A DNA stretch of 64,000 nt, taken from positions 5,022,001 through 5,086,000 of the forward strand of contig OX365948.1 in the NCBI GenBank assembly GCA_947247005.1. Reading direction: 5' to 3'. A program made the translations under genes and the position numbers. The notes under the pieces are model-generated. The model made no database searches and was not told the origin of the DNA. It saw only the letters and a program-made list of their open reading frames with translations. This document shows positions 1 to 11,031 of the stretch, piece by piece (within the stretch, counting starts at the first letter, position 1; the number at the start of each line of letters is the position of its first letter). This DNA is from Spisula solida (Eukaryota; Mollusca; Bivalvia; Venerida; Mactridae).

Positions 1-918
1 TCATATTTGATAAAATTTCCCAATATGTCAGTTAGTCATAAGTTAGATCTATTTGATAAACTTAGTGTTCCTATACTATGTTATGGTAGTGAAATTTGGG
101 GGTATAACGATGTAGATAAGATAGAAACGATTCATTTACAACTTTGCTAAGCAAATATTAGGCGTGAGGTCGCAAACACAGAATAGCTTTATCTATGGTA
201 AACTTGGTAGATACCCTTTAAAAATAAGACGTTTAAGTAATGTTATAAGATATTGGTTAAAATAATCCGAAGTCCGAAAGAAAGATACATTCACAATATT
301 TACAATATGATGTTAAACACTTTAGAGCAAAACATAAACAATACGGGTTGGGTAAGAAATTTATATATATATAATAAAAACAATTTTAGAATCGAATGGA
401 TTTGCTTATGTTTGGTTTAACCAAGGGGTTGGTGATGAAAAGACCTTTTTATGCACATTTAAACAACGACTACATGATAATTACTTACAAATCTGGAATA
501 GCGATATTGAAGATTCATCGAGAGCTAGTACGTATAAATTATTTAGTACCTTTAGATTACAACCTTATTTAGATGTTATAAATATCGAAAAATTCGCATT
601 GCATTAAGTAGACTAAGAACATTGTCTCATAGATTAGAAATCGAAGCTGGAAGGTGGCACAAGCCAGTAAAAACACCATATAATGAACGTAAATGTAGGT
701 TATGCAATGTCCTTGAAGATGAGTTTCATTTTTTGTTTGAATGTCCATTATATAATGAAATTAGAAAACTACATATATAGAAATATTATTGGAAGCGTGC
801 AAATATTATTAAATTTATAGATTTGATAAATTCTGGAAATAGAACTGTCATCAGAAATCTTGCTATGTATACTTACAAATCCTTTGAATTGAGAAACAAA
901 ACATTTTATACAAATTAA
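1..918 (+). pseudogene. Decayed LINE ORF2, C-terminal part
   Basis: This is the 3' part of a non-LTR retrotransposon ORF2, downstream of the reverse transcriptase core, and it runs off the left edge. Pieces in shifting frames read LFDKLSVPILCYGSEIWG, then FIYGKLGRYPLKIRRLSNVI, then a zinc-knuckle-like CxxC-x8-H-x4-C (CRLCNVLEDEFHFLFEC, about 691-741), and end at TAA 916-918. I see frame changes near 150, 260, 400 and 590 and an in-frame TAG at 778-780, so it cannot make protein. The YGSE-W motif and CxxC/H/C tail also occur in the LINE at 52.6-57.6 kb, so the two are probably related families. The LINE identity is secure; the clade is not. Confidence 0.85.
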
Positions 919-1254
919 TACACTCTTATGCAACATCCACTCCAAGTATAACGTTTTTTTGTGTAGATTCATTATACTACAAACATGCTAATAGGTATTG
1001 TATTGTATTTACTATAACTATGGAAGTTTATTTTGTTTCGTGTTTTCATACACAATTTTATTCACTATTAACGTTGTAATTGTACATGTTTCAATTTATA
1101 CCGTATTTGCAATATTTTGACTTGACTCAGTGACTATACATAATTATGTACATGCATTATTACTGTTGCCATTGACCATTGTATGTTTAAATTTGTATTG
1201 TAAATATTTGTAATGCTCATAGACTGTAAAGTCTTATGTATTGGAAAATAAACT
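1..1254 (+). mobile_element. 3' end of a LINE retrotransposon (truncated by window edge)
   Basis: The ORF2 remnant (1-918) is followed by about 330 bases of AT-rich 3' untranslated sequence ending in GGAAAATAAAC and a short TA run at 1253-1260. An AATAAA just before a simple-repeat tail is a usual LINE 3' end. An inverted-repeat element begins exactly at this end (1255), so the tail may have been the target or may have been overwritten. Confidence 0.7.
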
Positions 1255-1875
1255 ATATATATGAGCCAGTCTCCAGGAAAACCTGCTATAATGACATTAT
1301 GTAATTATCATTATATATAACAATGTTTATAAAAGCTCTAAAATAAGAAAAATACATATCTATTGATTCTACTTTAAGTAATTTACCTATATAGTACTTT
1401 ATCTTAGCTTTAAAATTGCTCATGAATTATATTGAAATCACATACTTCGTTGCTATGGTTACCAATGCCGGAAATGTGCTCCGATTGAGAAAAACGAGGA
1501 GTTAGTTGTTTAAAACAGTAGTAGCCTCTCTCTGAATGCAAACACTTTTATTTTGATATGTATTTTAAAAATTTAAACATAATTCTAGCACATGATACTA
1601 CTTTGAACAATTTATGTCAATAATTGATCATATGGTGTAAATATGAAATTCTTGTTACAGTGACGTCGAATGACGTTCCAATGACGTTTGCGACGTCACA
1701 TAAAAAGCAGCAAAAAGGGACTTTACAAAAATAGCTGTAACTTTCTTAATATTCAAGATATTAACAAAATTTTGCATTGTGCTTCATTAACATTATCCTT
1801 TAAGACTATGGAAAATCTCAAAATCAATATTTTTGTCAAAATAGCAGGTTTTCCTGGAGACTGGCTCATATATAT
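1255..1875. mobile_element. MITE-like element with 35-bp terminal inverted repeats
   Basis: The arms at 1255-1289 and 1841-1875 are perfect inverted copies built on ATGAGCCAGTCTCCAGGAAA, each ending in a TA-rich tip. The 621-bp body has no credible coding capacity; an open frame at 1688-1921 simply runs out through the right arm. Size, long perfect arms and lack of a transposase fit a non-autonomous DNA transposon. A TA target duplication is possible but cannot be told from the TA-rich flanks. The body holds several ACGT-type motifs (GACGTCG, GACGTTC, GACGTCAC) at 1662-1698. Confidence 0.75.
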
Positions 1876-1876
1876 T

Positions 1877-2385
1877 TTACGGTCATCACCAACAACGATA
1901 GCTATAATTCATAGCCATTAGTTTCCAGATATGTTTAATCCCTAATTGCAAAATGAAAATAATTTGTTCGTGTTGCCGTCATTATCAGTTAAGAGATTGA
2001 AATCAACACGTGACGCACTATATCGTATTCGCACTTTATAATAACTCCTCTATCAAGGCATCTCCGTTGCTCGGGTTGCATAATATAAAACAAACAGTCG
2101 TCCATCTTGCTGTATCACAGTAGTCGATATCATGTTTTTAATTAGATGGTTGGACAAGATAGGTGTAACATTACACTCTGTTAGTTGAGGGAAGTAACTT
2201 TAATTAAGCCACGGTGTATAAAAGCCTCGTCAAATGTCCCGAAAGTACTGATTTTCTGTCAAGAATCGCAAAATTTAAACAAATGGCCATATCATGCAGC
2301 AGCTGATTAATGGTATTGACGTGTCCTCATTGGCTGTTTTTTTTTATACGATTAATGACATATTACATCAGCCAATGTAACATTT
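1877..2385. repeat. Dispersed repeat A, copy 1
   Basis: This segment aligns in the same orientation to 61450-61975 with many small differences. Shared stretches include ATCAAGGCATCTC, TTAGATGGTTGGACAAGATA and TCAAATGTCCCGAAAGT. A short piece recurs at 13675-13795. A TATAAAAG at about 2217-2224 lies inside it (TATAAAC in the other copy), so a promoter role is conceivable, but no gene follows. It starts immediately right of the 1255-1875 element. Confidence 0.7.
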
Positions 2386-2481
2386 ATATACAACAGTTAT
2401 TGTATAATTATGTTATACGAGCGAAGCCAAGCGAAGCGAGGCCTTTTTAGTCATTAAAATTTACTTATTATGTTCTAACTA

Positions 2482-2639
2482 ACTTAGAATATAACATTCT
2501 GCATTCTGATTGGCAGATAGAAATTAGCGCCAACGCATGACGTCAAGTCTGTGAAGAGAAAATTTTAATGATTAAATTTTCATTTAACCGGGAAAATGCG
2601 GCGTTTTCATTGGCTCATAATGTAGGTTATATTCTAAGT
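2482..2639. repeat. Short inverted-repeat element (158 bp)
   Basis: ACTTAGAATATAAC at 2482-2495 is the perfect inverse of GTTATATTCTAAGT at 2626-2639. Weaker pairing continues inward, with GATTGGC opposite AGCCAAT-like sequence. This is MITE-sized with no ORF. A GCGAAGC-rich stretch lies just left of it (2419-2442). Confidence 0.55.
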
Positions 2640-3099
2640 ATGGTTTACACGCGTTTATTTCTGTGTTTATCACGTCGCGTTTATTTCGCTGCTTTTAGTA
2701 TCAAGTACATGAATTAATGATGTCCTTAGCAACATTTTGTATGAACATACTTATATGATTATAGAAATAAACGCTTGTTATTAGCCGACATTCATATTTC
2801 AGACAATGGTCGTGCTTGTATTCTGTCTAGGAAAGGAGATAATTGTGTTATTTTTGTGTTTGTACCTCACAGCTACAACTTTAGGGACAACAGTCGTATA
2901 TCGCATTCATAAATGGCATTGTCTTTCACACGTAAATATCTACGAGCTTTGGCTACATCAAATATTAAACTAATTGATTTTGTGGAGATCTACGATAATT
3001 TGATAGAAAGTGCTCTGCACCTTTCGCTTCGTCAAATTTTTAATTCCATTCAGATTTATATGACACATGAGAAGATCATTTTAACACGTCTGTTAGGCT
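2640..3099. other. No recognised gene
   Basis: AT-rich DNA with only a 63-codon open frame (2913-3104) that has no recognisable domain and no convincing start context. I see nothing else to support here. Confidence 0.4.
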
Positions 3100-3330
3100 T
3101 TTGACGTAATAACTGATACAAATGTGATTGTAGAGGTCACAAGAGAATAGTATTGTTTTGCCAATTGGACCACCTTAGAACTAATTTCGATTGAATTGGT
3201 ATGCGCGGAATAAGATATTGTGGAATTAATACAGATATATTATAAAACGAGTGTACAGCTGATTAGGTTGCAACGAATGGACTGATCGGTGCATGCGCAA
3301 TTAGTCTACATGATTTTCTAGAAAATAGTG
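3100..3330. repeat. Dispersed repeat B, copy 1
   Basis: It aligns loosely in the same orientation to 60060-60320. Shared blocks include GACGTAATAA, GTGATTGTA, AATTGGA, TTGTGGAAT and AATTAGTCTACATG. The right-hand copy lies on the opposite side of repeat A', so the order A-B here becomes B'-A' there. Confidence 0.5.
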
Positions 3331-5778
3331 CAGAGCTACAAAAGCTGAAATGACACTGACAGAATTACTTTGAATACCGATGAGTATAATTAGTTCTGGA
3401 TATTGTCTAATGGTATTATCATTGGCTTATATTATGAAAGTATAAACAGAAACTGTCATTTATACAAACCTTGGAATTCATAGATACATGACCGAAGAAA
3501 ACTTCAGTCGGAAATTTGTTACCCATGTGAGTTGTGTATGACGAGTATATATGTTGACTATATATTCGAGACATGCTGATGCACTTATTAATGGTTTGAA
3601 TTACTTTATAATAGTCATAACAATTTGCATTAATTATACAGACTGAGTAAACAAAATGTGACAATCATTTGATTTGAATCACCTAATGACACATACCATC
3701 ATGTTTACACTTTACAATACCGGTATTATTATGACATATCTAGAGGTAGTATTACACAATTCAAAACAAACATATGCGGTATCCCAGTATTCGATGTCAC
3801 ACTTATGTTCAGATTCTTTGACAAGATACAGTCTCGTATATAAACGGACGTAACTTTCACGAACGCTCGAATATCTCGATATAAATAATGTATCGATAGC
3901 CTTTTGTATCATAGTCCAGTTTATCATAAGCACGATTTATTGTCAAGTGGCAGGATATAACTATATATGCTTGTAATTTGAGGAGCACATGTATCGAACA
4001 TTAGTCACTTTACGAACTTGTGAGACTCGGTAGTCATAAAACCAGCTATATTTGAACTAAACTATTATAATTGCGTTCAGTCTACACTAAACCCTGCGAT
4101 ATAAATTGCCATCATATCTCTGCCTGCGTACACATACATGGGTCAGTCAAATTCGTAATGATAAACGTTAAGATAATTCAATTGCCACAATACGTTCGAT
4201 TAACACTAATGGGTCATACCGATGAGTTTTGTCATTTGTATTGCGGTTCAATTCAATGTCAATCTTATTATGATAATTTGATACTAGATATAAGGAAATG
4301 TTATTGGTAAACAACTGGCAATAGGAGAAGTGAAGTGATCCGATCCTTTTAATTTTACGGATGAATGTAAATCCATAGTTTTGATCACTGCTTCAAATAT
4401 TTGGTACGCCATATTTACTTTATAGAACTATTAAAATGAACACTTCCGAGAGGTTTTTATACGATCTATTTTATATAATGACATGCATTATCTATATATA
4501 TTTAGCTATACAGAAGTACAAATGTGAACATATTCTGATGTAAAACAACAAATCATCATCCAGACAAAGTTTAAGTGCGTTTTCCTGTTCAAGCTGAATC
4601 ATCTATGAACATGTTGATAACGATCTCATGTTTTTGTAAGGGAAACGGTATATCTTTTATTTCATGGATGATCTTATTTTAACATTACAAAATAATCAAA
4701 ACGTTTCCCAAGCCGGAAATAGTTGTCCATTTCGTAAAGAGCAATAGATATATTAAACGCAATATCTTCGCGAAAATGGTTATTATGGATTGTTAAGTCC
4801 GTAATGTTTATACACTTACTTGAAAAAAAAGCTTTACACAAATACAAAAAAAACATGTATGATGTTGATATATTAATATTCACGGTTATGGTCTGTTTTT
4901 ATCAAAGAGTTACAGACCAGGTAGGATACTGTGAGAGTCACGTTGTCGTTTATGTGTACACATAAATTGCAACCATTATCTAGACAGGTAGTGCGAATAT
5001 AGTATATTTGTTTAGCATTTGAATTATAGCTGTCTGTATAAGCGTTTATAATTGGTTTTACACAGTAATAGTGGACTCGACCGCTGCGCCACTCTATTCC
5101 TATCCTGACTGGACTATAATAACATCTAAATGATGATGTTTGTGCAGTGTACTGGGAAAATGACACATGATAAATATAGGATCCGGCATGCGTTGTCTTT
5201 GGAGATCAACATTTCCTAAACGAGTCTAGGAAACACAGGTTATGAAGCGAGCCAGGTGACAAGAATATATCAAACGAACGAAGCATATCACAAGGACAAC
5301 CCATAACATGTACAGTGTATATGCTATTTTAAAAGATACGAAGCTGCCTTATGTTGGACAACGCGATTGCAGAAGAGCTCATACAAAATGAACACACATA
5401 CACAGAAAGGCAAAATGGTCAAATAAGTTTGTAGTTTTCTATTTATACTATAAAGTGGACAATACATACATAAAGGAATTTAGATTAGGTGGCTTCCGCC
5501 TTGTTACGGACAGCAACCTATGTCACTGGGGGCTTAAACCGTTTACTGTACACCACACCTCAAACTTAACCCACATACAATCTTATAAAAAGGACAGGAA
5601 AGTAGTTCATATACTGTAAAAGGTATCTTTAAAACATCATACGTCATATTAAAACTATGTGTACATACATATCGTACATACAAGGACATTCTCAATTATT
5701 TAGGACCAAATATTAAACCGTCGGTATGTACTATAAATATGTCCGGAAAATAAGACTTAGTGTGAATAAAACAACACA
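3331..5778. other. No recognised gene
   Basis: AT-rich sequence with several open frames under 100 codons on both strands (for example 4873-5166 minus, 97 codons). None shows a domain, signal peptide or splice-flanked exon that I recognise. A moderately GC-richer patch at about 5480-5550 looks repeat-like, but I see no second copy here. Confidence 0.4.
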
Positions 5779-6350
5779 TACGAGGGGTGACGTGAATAAC
5801 GTGGACTTTTGCTCTAATTCAAAAACCTTTAAACTTACCGTTACAAATCTGTGGACAATGATACTTATTACACAAGTATACTAAATTTCATTAGTATCTG
5901 ATCATAAATAACGAGACTACAGCGTCTGTAAGAAGGCATAGTTATAAATTGCGGGGCAGCCCAGAAATAACGTACGACGTCATCTTCACGCCTGTATCAT
6001 TGCATGATGCTTTTGAACACTGTTAATGAAGTGTTCTTTATTTTTCCCAACCCATTATGCTCTTATATTATGCACATTTATTCGTCCTGTCAAAACATAC
6101 TGAACTGTACCGTTACAAGCTCTGCAAGATCATATTTTTCCACTAATGTAACGGATGGTTGATTCAGACCAACGTAAGTACTGATTCAGTCAACGTCGGG
6201 TTTTTACCCCTACCCTCGTTGTCTGTTACATCATCCAGGCAGATTTTAAAACGTTTATGCCATTTAAAAACAAGTGGCCGTGATACAATAGGTCTTATAC
6301 TTAATTCATCCAACATTTCTTTTGTCTGCGTTGGGGTTTTTCATAGCTGT
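5779..6350 (-). mobile_element. Deleted mariner-family transposon relic
   Basis: The left end (5779) begins TACGAGGGGTGACGTGAA, the terminal sequence style of the other mariner-like elements in this window. The minus strand at about 6164-6350 encodes a mariner transposase N-terminal piece. The distance between them (under 600 bp) is too short for a full transposase, so the catalytic part has been lost. No matching inverted end is visible on the right, so the outer boundary there is uncertain. Confidence 0.65.
6164..6350 (-). pseudogene. Mariner transposase N-terminal fragment
   Basis: The minus strand reads KTPTQTKEMLDEL, then SRPLVFKWHKRFK, then DNEGRGKNPTLTES, ending in TGA at 6164-6166. 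This matches the usual mariner layout: the end of the first helix-turn-helix, the hallmark SRxxVFxWHxRF of the second, and the DxxGxGRP-like linker. The catalytic DDD/DDE region is absent from the remaining DNA. An in-frame stop sits just upstream of the KTP segment. It is a dead fragment. Confidence 0.75.
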
Positions 6351-6370
6351 ACACCTAATTGCATGGTTAT

Positions 6371-6819
6371 GAGACTGTAAATGAAATCATTATTTACGTT
6401 AATTATGACATGACAACAGTAACACGTATATTCATAACATGGCGAATATAACGAATTTAACCTCGACATTTCACCCAGTAGTCAATACGACAATAGACAA
6501 CATAATGCCTTATTTCTGATTTTTTAAATGAAGAAAGACAGTAACAATCAGCAATAATGTAAAATGTTTTACTGAAAACATCTGTGTTGATCCGCGAAAG
6601 CATTAATGTGTTGCTATGGTAGCATATAACTTTTGATGCAAATAATTGTTTTTAGATATGTGTTGTGATGTTTGTCAATAATAGATAAAGCCGCTGTTGT
6701 GTACATTTCATACCGATCTGACCTAAAATAAACTTTTTTAGAGCAGAAGTCCACGTAATTATGGATACAAGATGCTACAAACGGTAAACGTGCTTGATAC
6801 CAGCATATCAAATCAGACA
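6371..6819. other. No recognised gene
   Basis: Anonymous AT-rich DNA. The 80-codon minus frame at 6614-6856 runs into the minisatellite and is not a credible gene. Confidence 0.4.
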
Positions 6820-7457
6820 CACGTTCGTCACAACCTGACATATACCAGCCTGACATCTTCTAGTGTATTAATGTACTCACGTTCTTCACAACCTGACATA
6901 TACCAGCCTGACATCTTCTAGTGTATTAATGTACTCACGTTCGTCACAACCTGACATATACCAGCCTGACATCTTCTAGTGTATTAATGTACTCACGTTC
7001 TTCACAACCTGACATATACCAGCCTGACATCTTCTAGTGTATTAATGTACTCACGTTCTTCACAACCTGACATATACCAGCCTGACATCTTCTAGTGTAT
7101 TAATGTACTCACGTTCTTCACAACCTGACATATACCAGCCTGACATCTTCTAGTGTATTAATGTACTCACGTTCGTCACAACCTGACATATACCAGCCTG
7201 ACATCTTCTAGTGTATTAATGTACTCACGTTCGTCACAACCTGACATATACCAGCCTGACATCTTCTAGTGTATTAATGTACTCACGTTCTTCACAACCT
7301 GACATATACCAGCCTGACATCTTCTAGTGTATTAATGTACTCACGTTCTTCACAACCTGACATATACCAGCCTGACATCTTCTAGTGTATTAATGTACAC
7401 ACGTTCTTCACAATCTGACATATACCAGCCTGACAACTTCTAGTGTAATAATGTACT
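6820..7457. repeat. 58-bp minisatellite, 11 copies
   Basis: The unit starts CACGTTC(G/T)TCACAACCTG and repeats exactly every 58 bases from 6820 (6820, 6878, 6936 and so on to 7400). Apart from one G/T position the inner copies look identical; copy 11 has several changes. The G/T order is G T G T T T G G T T T. The unit contains two CCTGACAT boxes 17 bases apart, a trace of an older internal duplication. The homogeneity points to recent expansion or ongoing conversion. Confidence 0.97.
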
Positions 7458-7764
7458 CACGATGGCGTATACTCGGAAGCCTTATCACTGCTATAGTGTG
7501 GTACAGGAACTGCATAATAAAGATTTAATTTAATAATGAAGATAGTTTATGGTATTAAAGGCAATTCTATGCATTATCACTATATAACGCGTGACTAATT
7601 ATTTAATTACTATTATTAAATACAATTAGGTGATCATTCTGAAAAGCACATTTGAGGTGATAAATAATTAACTTGAATTACACTGAAATTAAGAAATAAT
7701 GAATACGTAGCTATGTTTTGTTGCGTAATAAAATATAGGCACGTGTTTGGATGCGTAGTAATCA
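7458..7764. other. No recognised gene
   Basis: AT-rich spacer between the minisatellite and the 3' end of the CR1-type LINE. Nothing recognised. Confidence 0.4.
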
Positions 7765-7787
7765 AATAATAATAATAATAATAATAA
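7765..7787. repeat. (AAT)n tail of the CR1-type LINE
   Basis: About eight AAT units abut AAAGACTTTATTT, which on the minus strand is the LINE's AATAAAG followed by the simple-repeat tail. This fixes the 3' end of the element. Confidence 0.9.
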
Positions 7788-8015
7788 AGACTTTATTTAA
7801 AGAGGCAACACAGTTGGGTATGCCCAGTCTTCCCTGTGAGCCTCATATAACATAATATATGTACATTTACAAAAGTTACATGAATGACAAAGTAATATAA
7901 ATTTATACAAGTATATATACACAGCTGAAAGAAAGGAAAAGTAATGAGCAGATAATATAACACATTGAATGATGGCATAAATAGCATAAACCATTATTGA
8001 TGGGTTACTAATTAA

Positions 8016-11000
8016 TCAATGCATCGCTCCAGCGAGAGAAAAGTGTGCTTGACCACCAGAGAACCACCACTTCAAGTAGTTGCTTTTAAATAAGTTGATA
8101 TTTGCAGATGTTCTTATATCGTAAGGAAGACAGTTCCATAATATTGCACCAGAGTATGCCAATGATTTTCTGCAAAATTCTAGCCTGGGTTTTGGAACTG
8201 CTAGTAGTTTTTGTTCAAATGACCTCAATGATTTATTTTCATTATAGGTAAATAGTTGCTTCATATAATTTGGGAGAAAGCCGTTCAGAGATTTGTACAC
8301 TAGAATGGCCTTTTTATAGTTAACTCTGTCTGAAAATTTCATCCAATTTAATTGCATAAATAATTCCTCTGTAGGTGTGTCAAAATCTTTGTCAAGAATA
8401 ATTCGAGCAGCACGTTTTTGAAATTTGTACATATCATTGGAATGCTCAGTGGTGCAGTTTCCCCAAATAGAACAACAGTAGTCTAAATGAGGAAGGATAT
8501 ATGCATTGAAAAACATTTTTCTAGTATGCAGATTTAAAAATTGTTTAATTCTCATAAGTAAGTATAATAATGAGTTGCATTTCTTGAGTGTCATTTGTAC
8601 TTGTGTTTTCCAATTAAGCGTGCGATCAATATGGACTCCCAGAAGTTTTTCTGTTTTTGAAAATTGAATAGTTTTTCCATTGAATGAAATTCTAGAATCT
8701 TTTTCGGAACTGCGAGTTGAGGGAGAAATAACCATAGCTTTGGTTTTTTCGGAATTTGCAACCATGGAATTTCTTTTTAACCAGTTTTGTATAGAATCAA
8801 GGTCTGATTGAATGTAAGTACAAACTGAGTCTAAATTACTTCCAAATGATGAAATAGTGGTATCATCAGCAAACATATCTGACACAGAATTGGATAGGTG
8901 TAACGGCATATCATTTATATAAATAATGAATAGGAGAGGTCCCAGCACAGAGCCTTGTGGCACACCAGCTGGTATGTGTTTAATACTTGAAGTCTTTCCG
9001 GAAACACACACCTGCTGTGAGCGATCTGTTAGATATGGCCTGAACCAGGCAATTGCATTTTCACCAATTTTATATAGCTGTAGTTTTTCAAGTAGTAACT
9101 TGTGATTAATGAGGTCAAATGCCTTAGTAAGATCGAGAAAAATAGTCCCAACAAGACTTCCGTCATTTATTGCTTTTATCCAGTTGTCAATAATGGCAGT
9201 CAGGGCAGTTTCACATGAGTGGTGAGTTCGAAACCCAGATTGATTTGGGTGAAGGAGAGACTTGTTTTCAAGAAAAAGTTTTAAGTTATTGCTTACATGT
9301 TTTCAAGTACTTTTGATAGAACTGGTAAAATCGAAATAGGTCTGTAATTACTTTTCTCACTTTTAGACCCCTTTTTATGGATAGGTGTCACCTTTGCTCT
9401 CTTGAATATTGAGGGAAATATTCCATTTGATAAACTGAGGTTAAAAATGTTTGCGAGATGTTTGGATATGATTTTAGCACTTAATTTAAGAACTTTTGGT
9501 CCTATGCCATCTAATCCAGTTGATTTATTTATGTCAAGGTTTTGTAATTCTTTTTCTATAAATGTGCATGTTATACTAGGTATTGAAAACGAAGTATCGT
9601 GTTCACAATGCATTTCAATGAATTCACATAGTTTTGTTTTATCGCATTCTGAGAAAGAGAAGCAATTTTGAGGGGCTGACTTGAAAATGTCAATGAAATA
9701 TTCATTGAATACTTCAGCTGTTTCAAGTGGGTCTAAAATCGGAGTCCCCTCATCATCGTGAATGAAGTTTGTTTGGTGATTAGTGATTTTACCTGACAAC
9801 TGCCTAAGATTTTTCCACAGTTTTTTGGCATCGTTTTTATTGTCATTTATAGTTTCAGCATGGTATGTTTTCTTAGAATTTGATATCAGAGTTTAAACTT
9901 TGTTCCGCAAATATTTATATTGTTCCGTATTATTTAGCTTTTTTGCCTTATATCTTTCTTTTGTCATTTTGGAAATCTCTGGATTGTACCAATCGGGAAG
10001 GTTAATGTGTTTTACACGCTTCTGTTTCAATGGAGCATGTGTATCTAAAGCGTCATTGAATAATGATTGAAAACAGTCTAAGGCATCATCTGTGTCTTCA
10101 TACATATCTAGGATAGACCATGGCTGTTCCTCAAGTGATTTAAGAACATCTGTTTCATTAAATTCTTCATATTACGGTATTGTATCATATGATGTAAGGG
10201 ATCTTTTGGCGCTGTATTTGAAACTTTACGGGTAAAACACACAGGAAAGTGGTCACTGATTGATAGAACTGGAACATTAACTTCAGAAAAATTTTTGGAA
10301 ACATTTGTATAAAGATGGTCAATTATTGTTTTTGTAGTACTAGTTACTCTGGTGGGCATGTCAACAAGTTGTTTTAAATGGAAATTGTTAGTAATATTAT
10401 TCCATGAACTATTGTTAGTAGATTGTGTGATGGGATCAAAGTTGTAGTTTAAATCTCCGGTTAGTAAAATTTCTTTGTTTTCAATGAATAATTTCTCAAG
10501 GGCGTTTTCTAAATTTAAGTTCCAATCCGCCTTGGAACAAGGGGGTCGATAAGTGTAACCCAATATTATTGGTTTTTGCTTATTGTTCTCAATCTCAAGC
10601 CAGATAATTTCAGTATAATCATTTTCTAAATCAAACCTGCGAAGACATGAATAGTTTTATTTTACATAAACAATGATCCCACCACCATTTGTTTCACGAT
10701 CTTTACGAAACATTTGATAGCCACTTATTTGAAATTCATTGTCAGAGAAGTTGTTATTCAAGAAAGTTTCACAAAGTGCAACAATATCTAGATATGGGTG
10801 ATTATGAAGTAAAATGTTTAATTCATCGAGTTTTGGATATAAGTAATGGATATTTAAATGAAAGAAATGAATTCCTTTTTCATGTAGAAAATTAGTTTTT
10901 TCCAGAATGTCATTTGAGGCACAGTTTGAATTGTTTGTTGCACTATTCATATCAGGTTCAATACAACATTCGTTTAATACCAGCCTGGTACCCACATCCT

Positions 11001-11031
11001 GTTCAACGACATTGGAGTCTGTCTCGCCCAT
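8016..11031 (-). pseudogene. LINE ORF2: APE endonuclease + reverse transcriptase (broken)
   Basis: In healthy form this protein nicks target DNA and copies the element's RNA into the break. Order on the minus strand: APE-type endonuclease with HLNI, LCETFL, TGDLNYNF and ISDHFPV (about 10900-10250); linker; RT with KVTPIHKKG and YRPISILP (about 9400), motif A FLDLTKAFD (about 9150), motif B GVPQGSVLGPLLF and catalytic FADD (about 8880); then the thumb and an LPHLDYCCSIWG tail. Key catalytic residues are present. Breaks: TAA at 10657-10659, a one-base loss near 10170, TAA at 9893-9895, a one-base loss near 9300. The ATG at 11031 lies inside the end of ORF1, so the ORFs overlap slightly. Confidence 0.9.

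Noticed and set aside
6820..7457. CRISPR array
   Set aside because: The 58-bp units are contiguous with no unique spacers, and the setting is eukaryotic.
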